A stretch of 64,000 bases of DNA, taken from positions 1 through 64,000 of the forward strand of contig JBAZXW010000005.1 in the NCBI GenBank assembly GCA_041659605.1. Direction: 5' to 3'. This DNA is from Solimonas sp041659605. GTDB taxonomy: Bacteria; Pseudomonadota; Gammaproteobacteria; Nevskiales; Nevskiaceae. Below the pieces are notes generated by a model, which did not search any database, was not told the DNA's origin, and saw nothing but the letters and a program-made list of their open reading frames with translations. Below, piece by piece: positions 8,845-16,997 of this stretch. Each line of letters starts with the position of its first letter. Positions within the stretch are counted from its first letter, which is position 1. The position numbers and the translations under genes were made by a program.

Positions 8845-9157
8845 TGAATTGGGTGGCAGTCAATGTAAGACTGCGCCCACGCACTCGATCGGATCTGGGG
8901 GGTGGGGGACGGGTTGGCGCAGACGGGCACTATGCCCGCGCACCATCCCGTGGAGTGTGGGCGGAGTCCTCGGGACGCCGCCGTGCAGCAGTACGGTTCT
9001 CTGGCCGGGAAGGTTTGCACGGAATATCGCAGTCGGTTGCCGGGGGGCACCGCCTGCACCAGTCCTCGTTCGCGTCCAGGCGCGCGAGGCGTTCCGCGCA
9101 GTCCGGTGACGTTGTTCGTGTCGTCGCGACGTCACCCCGGCCGGGGGTTTTTGACGG
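8845..9157. other. Intergenic region without a recognisable gene
   Basis: Between the voltage-sensor gene and the 3' end of cysA. Short open frames exist on both strands but none has family-like sequence, a ribosome site or coherent codon use. G-rich tracts near 8896-8908 are the only visible structure. Confidence 0.5.
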
Positions 9158-10288
9158 TTACCCCAGACGACCGCGTTCTCTTTCCCGCCCAATCAATACC
9201 GGTGCTTCAACTGTCTGCGCCGTGCGAGGATAGGCCGCCCGGGGATACACGCTGAACTGCGCCAGGCGCAGTCGCACCTGCGTGCCGGCCTTGAGCTGTG
9301 CGACGTCGTGATGAAGGTGCGGCCATTCGACGTTGAGTGCCGTCGCATCGCCGTCGGGCAGGGCGCGGGCGCGTACGATCGGACCGGTGCGTTGCACCAA
9401 CCCGAGGCTGACCTCGATGCCCGGCACCGTGCCGTCGGCCAGGCGCAGGTCGCCGGGACGCACGTAGACATCCACCGGCCCGTTTGGATGGATGCTGTTC
9501 TGCAGCGTCGCGATTTCGGTTTCGCCGATCAGGACCTTGCGGCCGCGCAGCTCCGCTTCGATGACGTTGGTGCCGCCGAGGAAGTCGAACACGAACGGCG
9601 TCGTCGGATGCTCGTAGACTTGGTCGACGGTGCCGACCTGCTCGATCGCGCCGCGGTTCATGATGACGACACGGTCGGCCAGCTCCAGCGCCTCCTCCTG
9701 GTCGTGCGTGACGAAGATCGTCGTGTAGCCGGTCTTGCGGTGCAGCTCGCGCAACCACTGGCGCAGGTCCTTGCGCACCTTCGCATCGAGCGCGCCGAAA
9801 GGCTCGTCGAGCAGGAGCACGCGCGGCTCGATCGCGAGCGCGCGCGCCAGCGCGACACGCTGGCGTTGGCCACCGGAAAGCTGGGCCGGGAAACGGTGGT
9901 CCAGACCCGAGAGTTGCACGAGATCGAGCAGTTCCAGTGCGCGCTTGCGGATCAGCGACTCGCCGGGCCGCTCGCTGCGCTTGCGCACGCGCAGGCCAAA
10001 GGCGACGTTGTCGAGCACCGTCATGTGCTTGAACAGCGCGTAATGCTGGAACACGAAACCGATGCGGCGTTCGCGCACGGCGCGTGCCGCCATGTCTTCG
10101 CCGCCGAACAGGATCTGCCCGTGATCCGGGAACTCCAGGCCGGCGATGACGCGCAGCAGCGTGGTCTTGCCGGACCCCGATGGGCCGAGCAAGGCAATCA
10201 GCTCGCCGGAGTTGATGTCGAGGTCGACGCCGTTGAGCGCTGTGAAGTTGCCGAAGCGCTTATGGATACTGCGAACCGAAACGTCCAT
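9158..10288 (-). CDS. cysA: Sulfate/thiosulfate ABC transporter ATPase
   Basis: 376 aa. Walker A GPSGSGKTT near residue 35, the CysA-type Q-loop VFQHYALFKHMTV, the ABC signature LSGGQRQRVALARAL, Walker B VLLLDEPFGALD and switch His in VTHDQEEAL are all present, followed by the regulatory/OB-type C-terminal domain (VYVRPGDLRL). It powers sulfate and thiosulfate import with CysT and CysW at the inner membrane. ATG at 10288 sits directly before the conserved N-terminus and 19 nt after the cysW stop. It is the last gene of the sulfate operon; the final ~20 residues (GRERERGRLG) look like a non-conserved extension. Confidence 0.95.
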   Translation of the reverse strand: MDVSVRSIHKRFGNFTALNGVDLDINSGELIALLGPSGSGKTTLLRVIAGLEFPDHGQILFGGEDMAARAVRERRIGFVFQHYALFKHMTVLDNVAFGLRVRKRSERPGESLIRKRALELLDLVQLSGLDHRFPAQLSGGQRQRVALARALAIEPRVLLLDEPFGALDAKVRKDLRQWLRELHRKTGYTTIFVTHDQEEALELADRVVIMNRGAIEQVGTVDQVYEHPTTPFVFDFLGGTNVIEAELRGRKVLIGETEIATLQNSIHPNGPVDVYVRPGDLRLADGTVPGIEVSLGLVQRTGPIVRARALPDGDATALNVEWPHLHHDVAQLKAGTQVRLRLAQFSVYPRAAYPRTAQTVEAPVLIGRERERGRLG

Positions 10289-10307
10289 TTGAGTGTCCTT
10301 GGTCCTG

Positions 10308-11225
10308 TCAGTGGCGTCGAGTCGCCGAGAGTTCATCGCCGTGGCGCCATTCGAGCCAGGTCTTGAGGCCGAGCGTGACCAGCGCGAGGCTGGCCAGCAG
10401 CGACGCAACCGCGAAGGCGCCTGCGAACTGGTACTCGTTGTAGAGAATCTCGACGTGCAGAGGCAGTGTGTTGGTTTCGCCGCGGATGTGTCCCGAGACG
10501 ACGCTGACCGCACCGAACTCGCCCATCGCACGGGCGTTGCACAGCAGCACGCCGTACAACAGACCCCACTTGATGTTCGGCAGGGTCACGCGCCAGAACG
10601 TCTGCCAGCCATTGGCGCCGAGCGACAGCGCGGCCTGCTCCTGTTCGCTGCCCTGTTCCTGCATCAGCGGGATCAGCTCGCGCGCGATGAACGGGAAGGT
10701 GATGAACACCGTCGCCAGCACGATGCCCGGTACCGCGAAGATGATCTTGATGTCGTGCTCGGCGAGCCAGGGCCCGGCCCAGCCCTGCGCACCGAACACC
10801 AGCACGTAGATCAGGCCGGCCACGACCGGTGACACCGAGAACGGCAGGTCGATCAGCGAGATCAGCAGCGACTTGCCGCGGAACTCGAACTTGGTGATCG
10901 CCCAGGCCGCCGAGATCCCGAAGACGAGGTTCAGTGGCACCGCGATCGCGGCCGCGAGCAGTGTCAGGCGCACGGCCGCCAGCGCATCGGGGTCCGCCAA
11001 GGCCTCGAGATAGGTGCCCACGCCGTTGCGCAGCGCCTCGGTGAAGACGGCCAGCAGGGGCAGCAGCAGGAAACCGGTTAGGAACAGCAGCGCGATGGCC
11101 GTCAGTGCGCGGCGTACCCAGACGCTCTCGGTGATTGCGGCGTTGTGCGTCTGCAGCGGTCCGTTGCCGAAGTCCGGCGGCAGTGACGGCGGATCGGGCA
11201 GCGAGTGATCGGTCACGGTGCTCAT
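10308..11225 (-). CDS. cysW: Sulfate ABC transporter permease
   Basis: 305 aa with about six membrane helices. The binding-protein-dependent permease EAA-type loop appears as EQAALSLGANGWQTFWRVTLPNIKWGL (near residues 190-215), and the CysW-specific NARAMGEFGAVSVVSGHIRG follows. The ATG at 11225 overlaps the cysT stop by 4 nt, indicating translational coupling. It forms the heteromeric channel with CysT. Confidence 0.94.
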   Translation of the reverse strand: MSTVTDHSLPDPPSLPPDFGNGPLQTHNAAITESVWVRRALTAIALLFLTGFLLLPLLAVFTEALRNGVGTYLEALADPDALAAVRLTLLAAAIAVPLNLVFGISAAWAITKFEFRGKSLLISLIDLPFSVSPVVAGLIYVLVFGAQGWAGPWLAEHDIKIIFAVPGIVLATVFITFPFIARELIPLMQEQGSEQEQAALSLGANGWQTFWRVTLPNIKWGLLYGVLLCNARAMGEFGAVSVVSGHIRGETNTLPLHVEILYNEYQFAGAFAVASLLASLALVTLGLKTWLEWRHGDELSATRRH

Positions 11226-12088
11226 GCCCGCGCTCCGTTGCGGCGCCGCGTCCACACCTGCAGCGCGTTGACGAGCAACAGCAGCGCGAAGGACAGCAGC
11301 AGCATGGCGCTCGCGACCGCAGTGGCGCCGGCGTAGTCGAATTCCTCCAGCTTGATGATGATCAGCAGCGGTGCGATCTCGCTGACCAGCGGCAGATTGC
11401 CGGCAATGAAGATGATCGATCCGTACTCACCGACCGCGCGTGCGAAGGCCAGAGCGAACCCGGTGAGCAGCGCCGGCAGCACGGTCGGCAGGATCACGCG
11501 CGTGATCGTCTGCCAGCGATCGGCACCGAGCGATGCGGCGGCTTCCTCGAGTTCCTTCTCTGCGTCTTCCAGTACCGGCTGCAGCGTTCGCACGACGAAG
11601 GGCAGGCCGATGAAGGTGCAGGCAACGACGACGCCCGGTGGCGTGAACGCAACCTTGAGCCCGATGGGTTCGAGGAACTGGCCGATCCAGCCGTTGCCGG
11701 AATAGAGCGCGGTCAGCGCGATGCCGGCGACGGCCGTGGGCAGCGCGAACGGCAGGTCGATGATCGCGTCGAAGGCGCGCTTGCCCGGGAACTGGTAACG
11801 CACGAACACCCACGCGACCAGCGGCCCGAACACGGCGTTGATCGCCGCGCCGATCAGGGCGGCGCCGAAGCTCAGCTTTAGCGCAGCGAGGACGCGCGGC
11901 GAAGTGACCACGTCCCAGTAGCCGGTCCAGCCCAGTCCCGCGGACTTCAGGAAAACGCCGGCAAGCGGGATCAGCACGATCAGGCTCAGGTAGAAGATCG
12001 TGAAGCCCATCGTCAGTCCGAAGCCGGGAATACTGGAACGTCGTTGGCCCTTGAACAGGTTGCGGGTGTTGACGGCGTGGATGGACAT
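11222..12088 (-). CDS. cysT: Sulfate ABC transporter permease
   Basis: 288 aa, six predicted helices. The permease loop AAASLGADRWQTITRVILP and the downstream FARAVGEYGSIIFIAGN are diagnostic for CysT (CysU). It starts at ATG 12088, 17 nt after the binding-protein stop, and ends in a 4-nt overlap with cysW. Pairs with CysW in the inner membrane to import sulfate or thiosulfate. Confidence 0.95.
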   Translation of the reverse strand: MSIHAVNTRNLFKGQRRSSIPGFGLTMGFTIFYLSLIVLIPLAGVFLKSAGLGWTGYWDVVTSPRVLAALKLSFGAALIGAAINAVFGPLVAWVFVRYQFPGKRAFDAIIDLPFALPTAVAGIALTALYSGNGWIGQFLEPIGLKVAFTPPGVVVACTFIGLPFVVRTLQPVLEDAEKELEEAAASLGADRWQTITRVILPTVLPALLTGFALAFARAVGEYGSIIFIAGNLPLVSEIAPLLIIIKLEEFDYAGATAVASAMLLLSFALLLLVNALQVWTRRRNGARA

Positions 12089-12105
12089 GGCGTGCAGGTT
12101 CCCTG

Positions 12106-13101
12106 CTAGCGGGCGCTGTAGATCTGGTCGAATACGCCGCCGTCGCCGAAGTGCATCTTCTGCGCCGGCGCCCAGCCGCCGAAGTCCGCGATCGTCACCA
12201 GATCCAGTTTCGGGAACTTGGCCGCGAACTGGGCGGCGATCGCCGGGTTGCTCGGGCGGTAGTAGTGCTTGCCGGCGAGCTTCTGACCTTCGTCCGAGTA
12301 CAGGAAGTTCAGATAGGCCTCGGCAACCTTGCGCGTGCCCTTCTTGTCGACGACCTTGTCGACCACGGCGACCGGCGGCTCGGCAAGGATCGACAGCGAC
12401 GGCACGACGATCTCGAACTTGTCCGGACCCAGTTCCTCGATCGACAGGAAGGCCTCGTTCTCCCAGGCGAGCAGGACATCACCGATGCCGCGCTGCACGA
12501 AGGTCGTCGTCGAGCCGCGCGCACCGGTGTCGAGGATCGGTACGTTCTTGTAGAGCTTGCCGACGAAGTCTTTCGCCGCCGCGTCGGTGCCGTACTTGCG
12601 CTGGGCATAGGCCCAGGCGCCCAGGTAGTTCCAGCGCGCGCCGCCGGAGGTCTTGGGGTTGGGCGTGATGACCGAGATGCCTGGCTTCACGAGATCGTCC
12701 CAATCGCGAATGTTCTTGGGATTGTTCTTGCGCACGAGGAACACGATCGTGGACGTGTAGGGCGACGAGTTGTTCGGCAGGCGCTTCTGCCAGTCTTTCG
12801 GCAGCGTCTTGGCGTTCTCCGCGATCGCGTCGATGTCGCCGGCCAGCGCCAGCGTGACGACATCCGCCTGCAGACCATCGATGACGCCACGTGCCTGCTT
12901 GCCGGAGCCACCGTGCGACTGCTTGATGGTCACGGCGTCGCCGGACTTGGTCTTCCAGGATTCCGCGAACTTTTCGTTCACGTCCTTGTAGAGCTCGCGG
13001 GTCGGGTCGTAGGACACGTTGAGCAGCTCGACGCTGGCGGCGTGGGCGGCCAGGGGCAGCGCCAATGCGGCCGCGGCAACGAGCGATTTGAGTCGATTCA
13101 T
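12106..13101 (-). CDS. sbp: Periplasmic sulfate-binding protein
   Basis: 331 aa with a clear Sec signal peptide (cleavage after about residue 21, PLAAHA-AS). Family motifs are LLNVSYDPTRELY at the mature N-terminus, QSHGGSGKQARGVIDGL in the ligand site, NPKTSGGARWNYLGAWAYA and GDVLLAWENEA. It captures sulfate (and possibly thiosulfate, so cysP is a possible alternative name) for CysTWA. It lies 25 nt downstream of the porin stop in the same operon. Confidence 0.95.
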   Translation of the reverse strand: MNRLKSLVAAAALALPLAAHAASVELLNVSYDPTRELYKDVNEKFAESWKTKSGDAVTIKQSHGGSGKQARGVIDGLQADVVTLALAGDIDAIAENAKTLPKDWQKRLPNNSSPYTSTIVFLVRKNNPKNIRDWDDLVKPGISVITPNPKTSGGARWNYLGAWAYAQRKYGTDAAAKDFVGKLYKNVPILDTGARGSTTTFVQRGIGDVLLAWENEAFLSIEELGPDKFEIVVPSLSILAEPPVAVVDKVVDKKGTRKVAEAYLNFLYSDEGQKLAGKHYYRPSNPAIAAQFAAKFPKLDLVTIADFGGWAPAQKMHFGDGGVFDQIYSAR

Positions 13102-13126
13102 GGGAGTGTCTCGGTGGAGTGGGAAA

Positions 13127-14467
13127 TCAGTAGGCGAGCTGAAGGCGCGCGAACACCGCCTTCTCTTCGCTGCGGTCCGCGCCGCCGGCCGCGCCGCCGT
13201 CGAACTCGGTCTGCGTGTAGTTGAGGACGACCTTCACGTTCGGGCTGAGGTACCAGTTGGCGCCGACGCCGAGCGAGCGCGCTTCGCGCGCAGACGAGTT
13301 GATGCTGGCCAGGCCGGCATCGAATGCGACGTCGTCGACGCTCAGCTCGCCGTAGCGGGCGATCAACTCAAACGCGCCCCAGCCTTCGCCGCCCAGGGTG
13401 AACGGCTGCGAAGGTTTGGTGACGCCGCGGTAGCTCGCGTCCTCGCCAGTGAGCACAAAGCTGGTCGCGACCTGCCAGGCGGTGTTGCGGATGCCTTCCT
13501 CGACGTCGGCAAGTGCCACCGTCTGCTCGGACTGGATGTACTCGGTCAGCACGCCGAAGGCGCCGACGTACCAGTAGGCCTGCGGGCTGACGCGCGTGTG
13601 ATCACCGTTGGCGGCAACATCGGTTGCGTACTTGAAGAAGGTGTTCTGGCCGGGCGTGCGGTATTGCGGCAGTACGCCACCGTTGCCCACTGCGCTGCCG
13701 AACTGGCTGCCGTGCGTGCCGCCGACGCCAAAGCCCAGGCCGGCAAGGGCGCCGCCGACATTCTTGAACGGCTCGGCGAACACGCGCACACCCACTTCCT
13801 TGCGGTTGTCGACGTCGCGCGTCGCGGCGTCGCGGCCGTCGGCCACACCGTTGTAGTAGCCGACGATGTAGTTGAACGTGCTGTTGAACAGGGCCCCCTG
13901 CAGCTGCACGCCGATGTCACGGTTGGGCGCCAGCTCCGTCGGGAAGCCGCGTTCGATGAAGGCGATCGCCGAACCGGACTGCAGGCGTTCCAGGCTGACC
14001 GGACCCTTGACCTTGCCGGCGCGCAGCGTCGCCGCCGGTGAGAACTTCAGGTCGAAGTAGGCATCGACGACGGTTGCAGCATCGCCGGCGAACTCCGGCG
14101 TCAGGCGGAAGCCGACCAGCTTGCCGAGCGAGCCTTCGAAAGTCGGACGCAGCCGGCGGAACAGGAACGTGTCGTTGAAGGCGCCGTCGTCGTCGACAAA
14201 GATGCGCGCGTCGGTCTGGAACAGGCCGCGCAGCTTGAGTTCAAAGTCGCCCTTCTTGATGGAGAAGCCTTTCTCGGAGGCAGAGACTGCTGCACTGTCC
14301 TTGGCTTTCTTGTCCGCTTCCTCCTGGCTCAGTTCAAGCTTGCGTTCGAGGATGCGGATGCGCTGGTCGAGGTCCTCGGCGGTCGGTTTCTGCGACTGAG
14401 CGAAAGCCGGCTGCGCGCCGAGGAGAAGGGTGCCGACGACGAGTCCGGTGGGACCGGTGATCTTCAT
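13127..14467 (-). CDS. OprO/OprP-family outer-membrane porin
   Basis: 446 aa. Signal peptide of about 23 residues (AQPAFA-QS), a short coiled-coil (EDLDQRIRILERKLELSQEE), then a beta-barrel with alternating aromatic strands and the terminal phenylalanine-like end FARLQLAY. The FQTDARIF and FLFRRLRPTFEGSLG stretches are typical of phosphate-selective porin O/P proteins (PF07396). Its position between oscA and sbp argues that it is the outer-membrane entry route for sulfate or organosulfur anions rather than phosphate; the specificity is inference. Confidence 0.88.
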   Translation of the reverse strand: MKITGPTGLVVGTLLLGAQPAFAQSQKPTAEDLDQRIRILERKLELSQEEADKKAKDSAAVSASEKGFSIKKGDFELKLRGLFQTDARIFVDDDGAFNDTFLFRRLRPTFEGSLGKLVGFRLTPEFAGDAATVVDAYFDLKFSPAATLRAGKVKGPVSLERLQSGSAIAFIERGFPTELAPNRDIGVQLQGALFNSTFNYIVGYYNGVADGRDAATRDVDNRKEVGVRVFAEPFKNVGGALAGLGFGVGGTHGSQFGSAVGNGGVLPQYRTPGQNTFFKYATDVAANGDHTRVSPQAYWYVGAFGVLTEYIQSEQTVALADVEEGIRNTAWQVATSFVLTGEDASYRGVTKPSQPFTLGGEGWGAFELIARYGELSVDDVAFDAGLASINSSAREARSLGVGANWYLSPNVKVVLNYTQTEFDGGAAGGADRSEEKAVFARLQLAY

Positions 14468-14496
14468 GGATACGTTCCTGAAAGTTTGTCTGATGT

Positions 14497-14724
14497 TCAG
14501 AGACTTCCGGAGGTCCGGTCAGTTGGTTTGGAGGTCGCGCCCGTTTGCGGGCGCACGGGGTGCTGCGCGTCCACGCGGACCTTTTCGCGCCGCTCGATCT
14601 GTACGATGCGGCCGTGGTGGACGGTGATTTCGACGGCCCCGAAATCGAGGCCGTCGAGTGCCTGGACGACGTGATCGACGAGCTGCCGGCGGGTCGTGTC
14701 CTGCGGTACGGAGATCTGGGTCAT
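14497..14724 (-). CDS. oscA: OscA / YezD-family (DUF2292) sulfur-starvation protein
   Basis: 75 aa. The core DFGAVEITVHHGRIVQIERR matches the DUF2292 (YezD) signature, found in OscA, a small protein linked in Pseudomonas corrugata to the sulfur-starvation response and Cr(VI) tolerance. It is the first gene of the sulfate-uptake operon, 29 nt before the porin. The start is uncertain: ATG at 14724 matches the family start best, with an in-frame ATG at 14742 as the alternative; neither has a strong Shine-Dalgarno. Farther-upstream starts would overlap the candidate sigma-54 promoter. Molecular function unknown. Confidence 0.85.
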   Translation of the reverse strand: MTQISVPQDTTRRQLVDHVVQALDGLDFGAVEITVHHGRIVQIERREKVRVDAQHPVRPQTGATSKPTDRTSGSL

Positions 14725-14771
14725 GGCGGGGCTCGTCGGCATCTGTTTGAGATCGTTTCGGTATGTCAGAC

Positions 14772-14787
14772 AACACAAGTCGTGCCA
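14772..14787 (-). promoter_or_regulatory. Candidate sigma-54 promoter for the oscA-porin-sbp-cysTWA operon
   Basis: Minus strand reads TGGCAC (14787-14782), five nt, GTGTT (14776-14772). The -24 element is perfect; the -12 element matches TTGCW at three of five positions. It lies 30-48 nt upstream of the possible oscA starts and faces away from a divergent sigma-54 activator gene, which is the strongest support. Confidence 0.5.
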
Positions 14788-14830
14788 ATTAGGAATAAAT
14801 TCTCAAGGCATTGATTAAATGACATATACA

Positions 14831-14869
14831 AATATGGAATCAGGACAGTCCTGACCGTAAATCCATATT
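14831..14869. promoter_or_regulatory. Nested palindrome, candidate enhancer for the sigma-54 activator
   Basis: An outer pair AATATGGA (14831-14838) and TCCATATT (14862-14869) encloses a perfect 7+1+7 palindrome TCAGGACAGTCCTGA (14840-14854). Its centre lies about 80 nt upstream of the start site expected from the sigma-54 candidate, a normal enhancer distance, and about 70 nt upstream of the activator's own ATG, so it could serve both genes. The surrounding 14779-14920 is notably AT-rich for this genome. Confidence 0.55.
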
Positions 14870-14920
14870 CGACGTAAAGTCCGTCACTAATAACGTTGCA
14901 AAACGCGAAATAAGACGGAT

Positions 14921-16489
14921 ATGAAAAGAACGGAAACGGACGGACTGGGCCTGCGCCTGTGGACCGAAGCCGGCAAGCACCTCGACCTGTCGGAGTCGTT
15001 GCCGGTGTTCGTGGACGCCATCTCGAGGCTGATGCCCGTGGAGTCGGTCGATATCCACGAGTTGGGCGCGGATCGTGGCGATCTGCTGTGGCGGGCGCAC
15101 TGGAGCGCCGGAAGCGGATTGCATCTGCGCCATCACGCGCACGGCTGCACGCCGGCGGCGTTGCGTGCGCTGGAGGCCTGGGCGGCGCGGCGGCAGGTTC
15201 TGGAACACGACGCCGGGCGTCTGTGGCCGGCGCCCTTCGCGGCGCTGGATGGGTTCGTACTCGACGATGCCGCGCTGGCCGGTCCGCTGTTCGCGGATGG
15301 CCGCGCGATCGGGGTACTGGTTGTGAGCGTTACACCGGACAGTCCGCGCGCCGACGCATCCGCGTTCGAGCGCGTGCTCGAACCGATGGCAGCGGCGCTG
15401 GCCAACGATCAACGCCTGCACGAGATCGAGCGCCTGCGTGCGTCCGCCGAGGCGGATCGCCAGTCGCTGCTCTCAAGATTGGGACGACAGACAGTCGCGG
15501 AGGCCATTGTCGGCGCGGACCGCGGCCTGCGCCGGGTCATGGAACGCGTGAGCCAGGTTGCGGCAAGCGACGCGACCGTGCTGATTCTGGGCGAGACCGG
15601 ATCGGGCAAGGAAGTCGTCGCCCGCGCGATCCACGAGCGCTCGCCGCGGCACGCCGGTCCGTTCGTGCGCGTCAACTGCGGCGCCGTGCCGCCGGACCTG
15701 ATCGACTCAGAACTGTTTGGACACGAGAAGGGCAGCTTTACCGGCGCGGTCGGCGCACGCCGCGGTTGGTTCGAGCGCGCCGACGGCGGCACGCTGTTTC
15801 TCGACGAGATCGGCGAGCTGACGCCGGCCGTGCAGATCCGTCTGCTGCGCGTGCTTCAGGACGGCATCGTGCAGCGCGTCGGCAGCGAGCGCGAGACCGC
15901 GGTCAACGTACGCGTCGTCGCGGCGACGCACCGGGACCTGCCGACCATGGTTCAGGAGGGACGCTTCCGCGAAGACCTCTGGTACCGCCTCGCGGTGTTC
16001 CCGGTGATCCTGCCGCCGCTGCGCGAACGGCCCGAGGACATTCCGGCGCTGACCGAGCACTTCGTCCAGCGCGCCGCCAATCGACTGGGCGTGCCGGTAC
16101 CGCCGGTCCGTGAACGCGACCTCGAACAGCTGCTCGCCTATCGCTGGCCCGGCAACGTGCGCGAGCTGGGCGCGGTGCTCGAACGCGCGGTGATCCTCGG
16201 CCAAGGTGCATCGCTGGATCTGCAGACCGCGCTGGGCGCGGGACTGCCGCGACCGACGCTGTCGCGCGCCGCCACGCCTGCCGTGGCTCCGGAGCGTGCA
16301 GGCGACGAGTCACGCGACATCGTCCCGCTCGACCTTGCCATCGCGGCGCACCTGCAGCGTGCGCTGCGCGCGACGCGTGGCCGCGTCGATGGGCCGCACG
16401 GCGCGGCGCAGCTGCTGCACATCAATACCAGCACGCTGCGCGCCAAGCTGCGCAAGCTCGGTATCGATCCGAGAGGGTTCCGGCGCTGA
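14921..16489 (+). CDS. Sigma-54-dependent transcriptional activator (GAF-AAA-Fis), NorR-like
   Basis: 522 aa. An N-terminal GAF-like sensory region (about 1-165), a central AAA+ sigma-54 interaction domain (about 195-425) with Walker A GETGSGKE, the sigma-54 contact loop as GSFTGA (Ser for Ala), Walker B GGTLFLDEIGEL and the R-finger region EDLWYRLAVFPV, and a C-terminal Fis-type helix-turn-helix (AAQLLHINTSTLRAKLRKLG). The layout matches NorR, but the GAF domain is divergent and the neighbours are sulfur genes, so it more probably senses sulfur status, as SfnR-type activators do. It is transcribed divergently from the oscA operon and converges on the ChrB gene with a 10-nt gap. Confidence 0.9.
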   Translation: MKRTETDGLGLRLWTEAGKHLDLSESLPVFVDAISRLMPVESVDIHELGADRGDLLWRAHWSAGSGLHLRHHAHGCTPAALRALEAWAARRQVLEHDAGRLWPAPFAALDGFVLDDAALAGPLFADGRAIGVLVVSVTPDSPRADASAFERVLEPMAAALANDQRLHEIERLRASAEADRQSLLSRLGRQTVAEAIVGADRGLRRVMERVSQVAASDATVLILGETGSGKEVVARAIHERSPRHAGPFVRVNCGAVPPDLIDSELFGHEKGSFTGAVGARRGWFERADGGTLFLDEIGELTPAVQIRLLRVLQDGIVQRVGSERETAVNVRVVAATHRDLPTMVQEGRFREDLWYRLAVFPVILPPLRERPEDIPALTEHFVQRAANRLGVPVPPVRERDLEQLLAYRWPGNVRELGAVLERAVILGQGASLDLQTALGAGLPRPTLSRAATPAVAPERAGDESRDIVPLDLAIAAHLQRALRATRGRVDGPHGAAQLLHINTSTLRAKLRKLGIDPRGFRR

Positions 16490-16499
16490 TCGCGCGGTA

Positions 16500-16973
16500 T
16501 CAGGGCAGCGTGCCGACCGGAATCTGCTCCGGATACCAGCCGTGCTTCTCACCGCTCAGCGAGCGGCACCAGGTGTAGAGCGCGTCGTAGATCAGCACGC
16601 CCGCCTTGAGCAGTTCCTGGTCGTCGCCGATGTTCGCGCCCAATCCCAGCGTGATCGCCAGCAGGCCCGGTGCCTGCGGGCTCTGCTCGAGCGTGTCGGT
16701 ATCTGCAGCGCGCACGATGATTGCGAGGCGATGCAGGGCCGGGTCGTCGAGCCGGTACTTCTTCAGGAAGGCGTCGAAGCTGCACAGCGGACCGTCGTGG
16801 GTCAGCTCGACGCCGGGGATATCGAAGGGCGTCGCGTTGTGGCGTCGTGCTTCTTCCAGCACACGCTGCGGCGCGACGTAGAGGAACTCCGCATCGGGAT
16901 CGATGAAGCGGCGGATCAGCCAGGGGCAGGCGATACGGTCGATCTTCGGGCGTTCGCGGGTAATCCATTTCAT
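16500..16973 (-). CDS. chrB: ChrB C-terminal-domain protein (chromate resistance)
   Basis: 157 aa. The sequence from KWITRERPKIDRIACPWLIRRFIDPDAEF to the end matches the ChrB C-terminal domain (PF09828, Chrome_Resist), with conserved D-RIACPWLI-RF and FDIPGVELTHDG motifs. The N-terminal regulatory half of full-length ChrB (about 300 aa) is missing, so this is the stand-alone domain form. It lies 24 nt downstream of chrA. In full-length ChrB proteins the family regulates or assists chromate efflux; the role of the short form is not established. The symbol is tentative. Confidence 0.85.
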   Translation of the reverse strand: MKWITRERPKIDRIACPWLIRRFIDPDAEFLYVAPQRVLEEARRHNATPFDIPGVELTHDGPLCSFDAFLKKYRLDDPALHRLAIIVRAADTDTLEQSPQAPGLLAITLGLGANIGDDQELLKAGVLIYDALYTWCRSLSGEKHGWYPEQIPVGTLP

Positions 16974-16997
16974 GACGACTCTCCTGTGCAGTGACTC

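Noticed and set aside
8849..9192. Short open frames in the 8.8-9.2 kb gap
   Set aside because: No family resemblance, ribosome site or plausible composition on either strand.
13127..14467. Naming the porin as a phosphate-starvation porin
   Set aside because: The family name suggests phosphate, but the operon is wholly sulfur-related, so specificity is left open.
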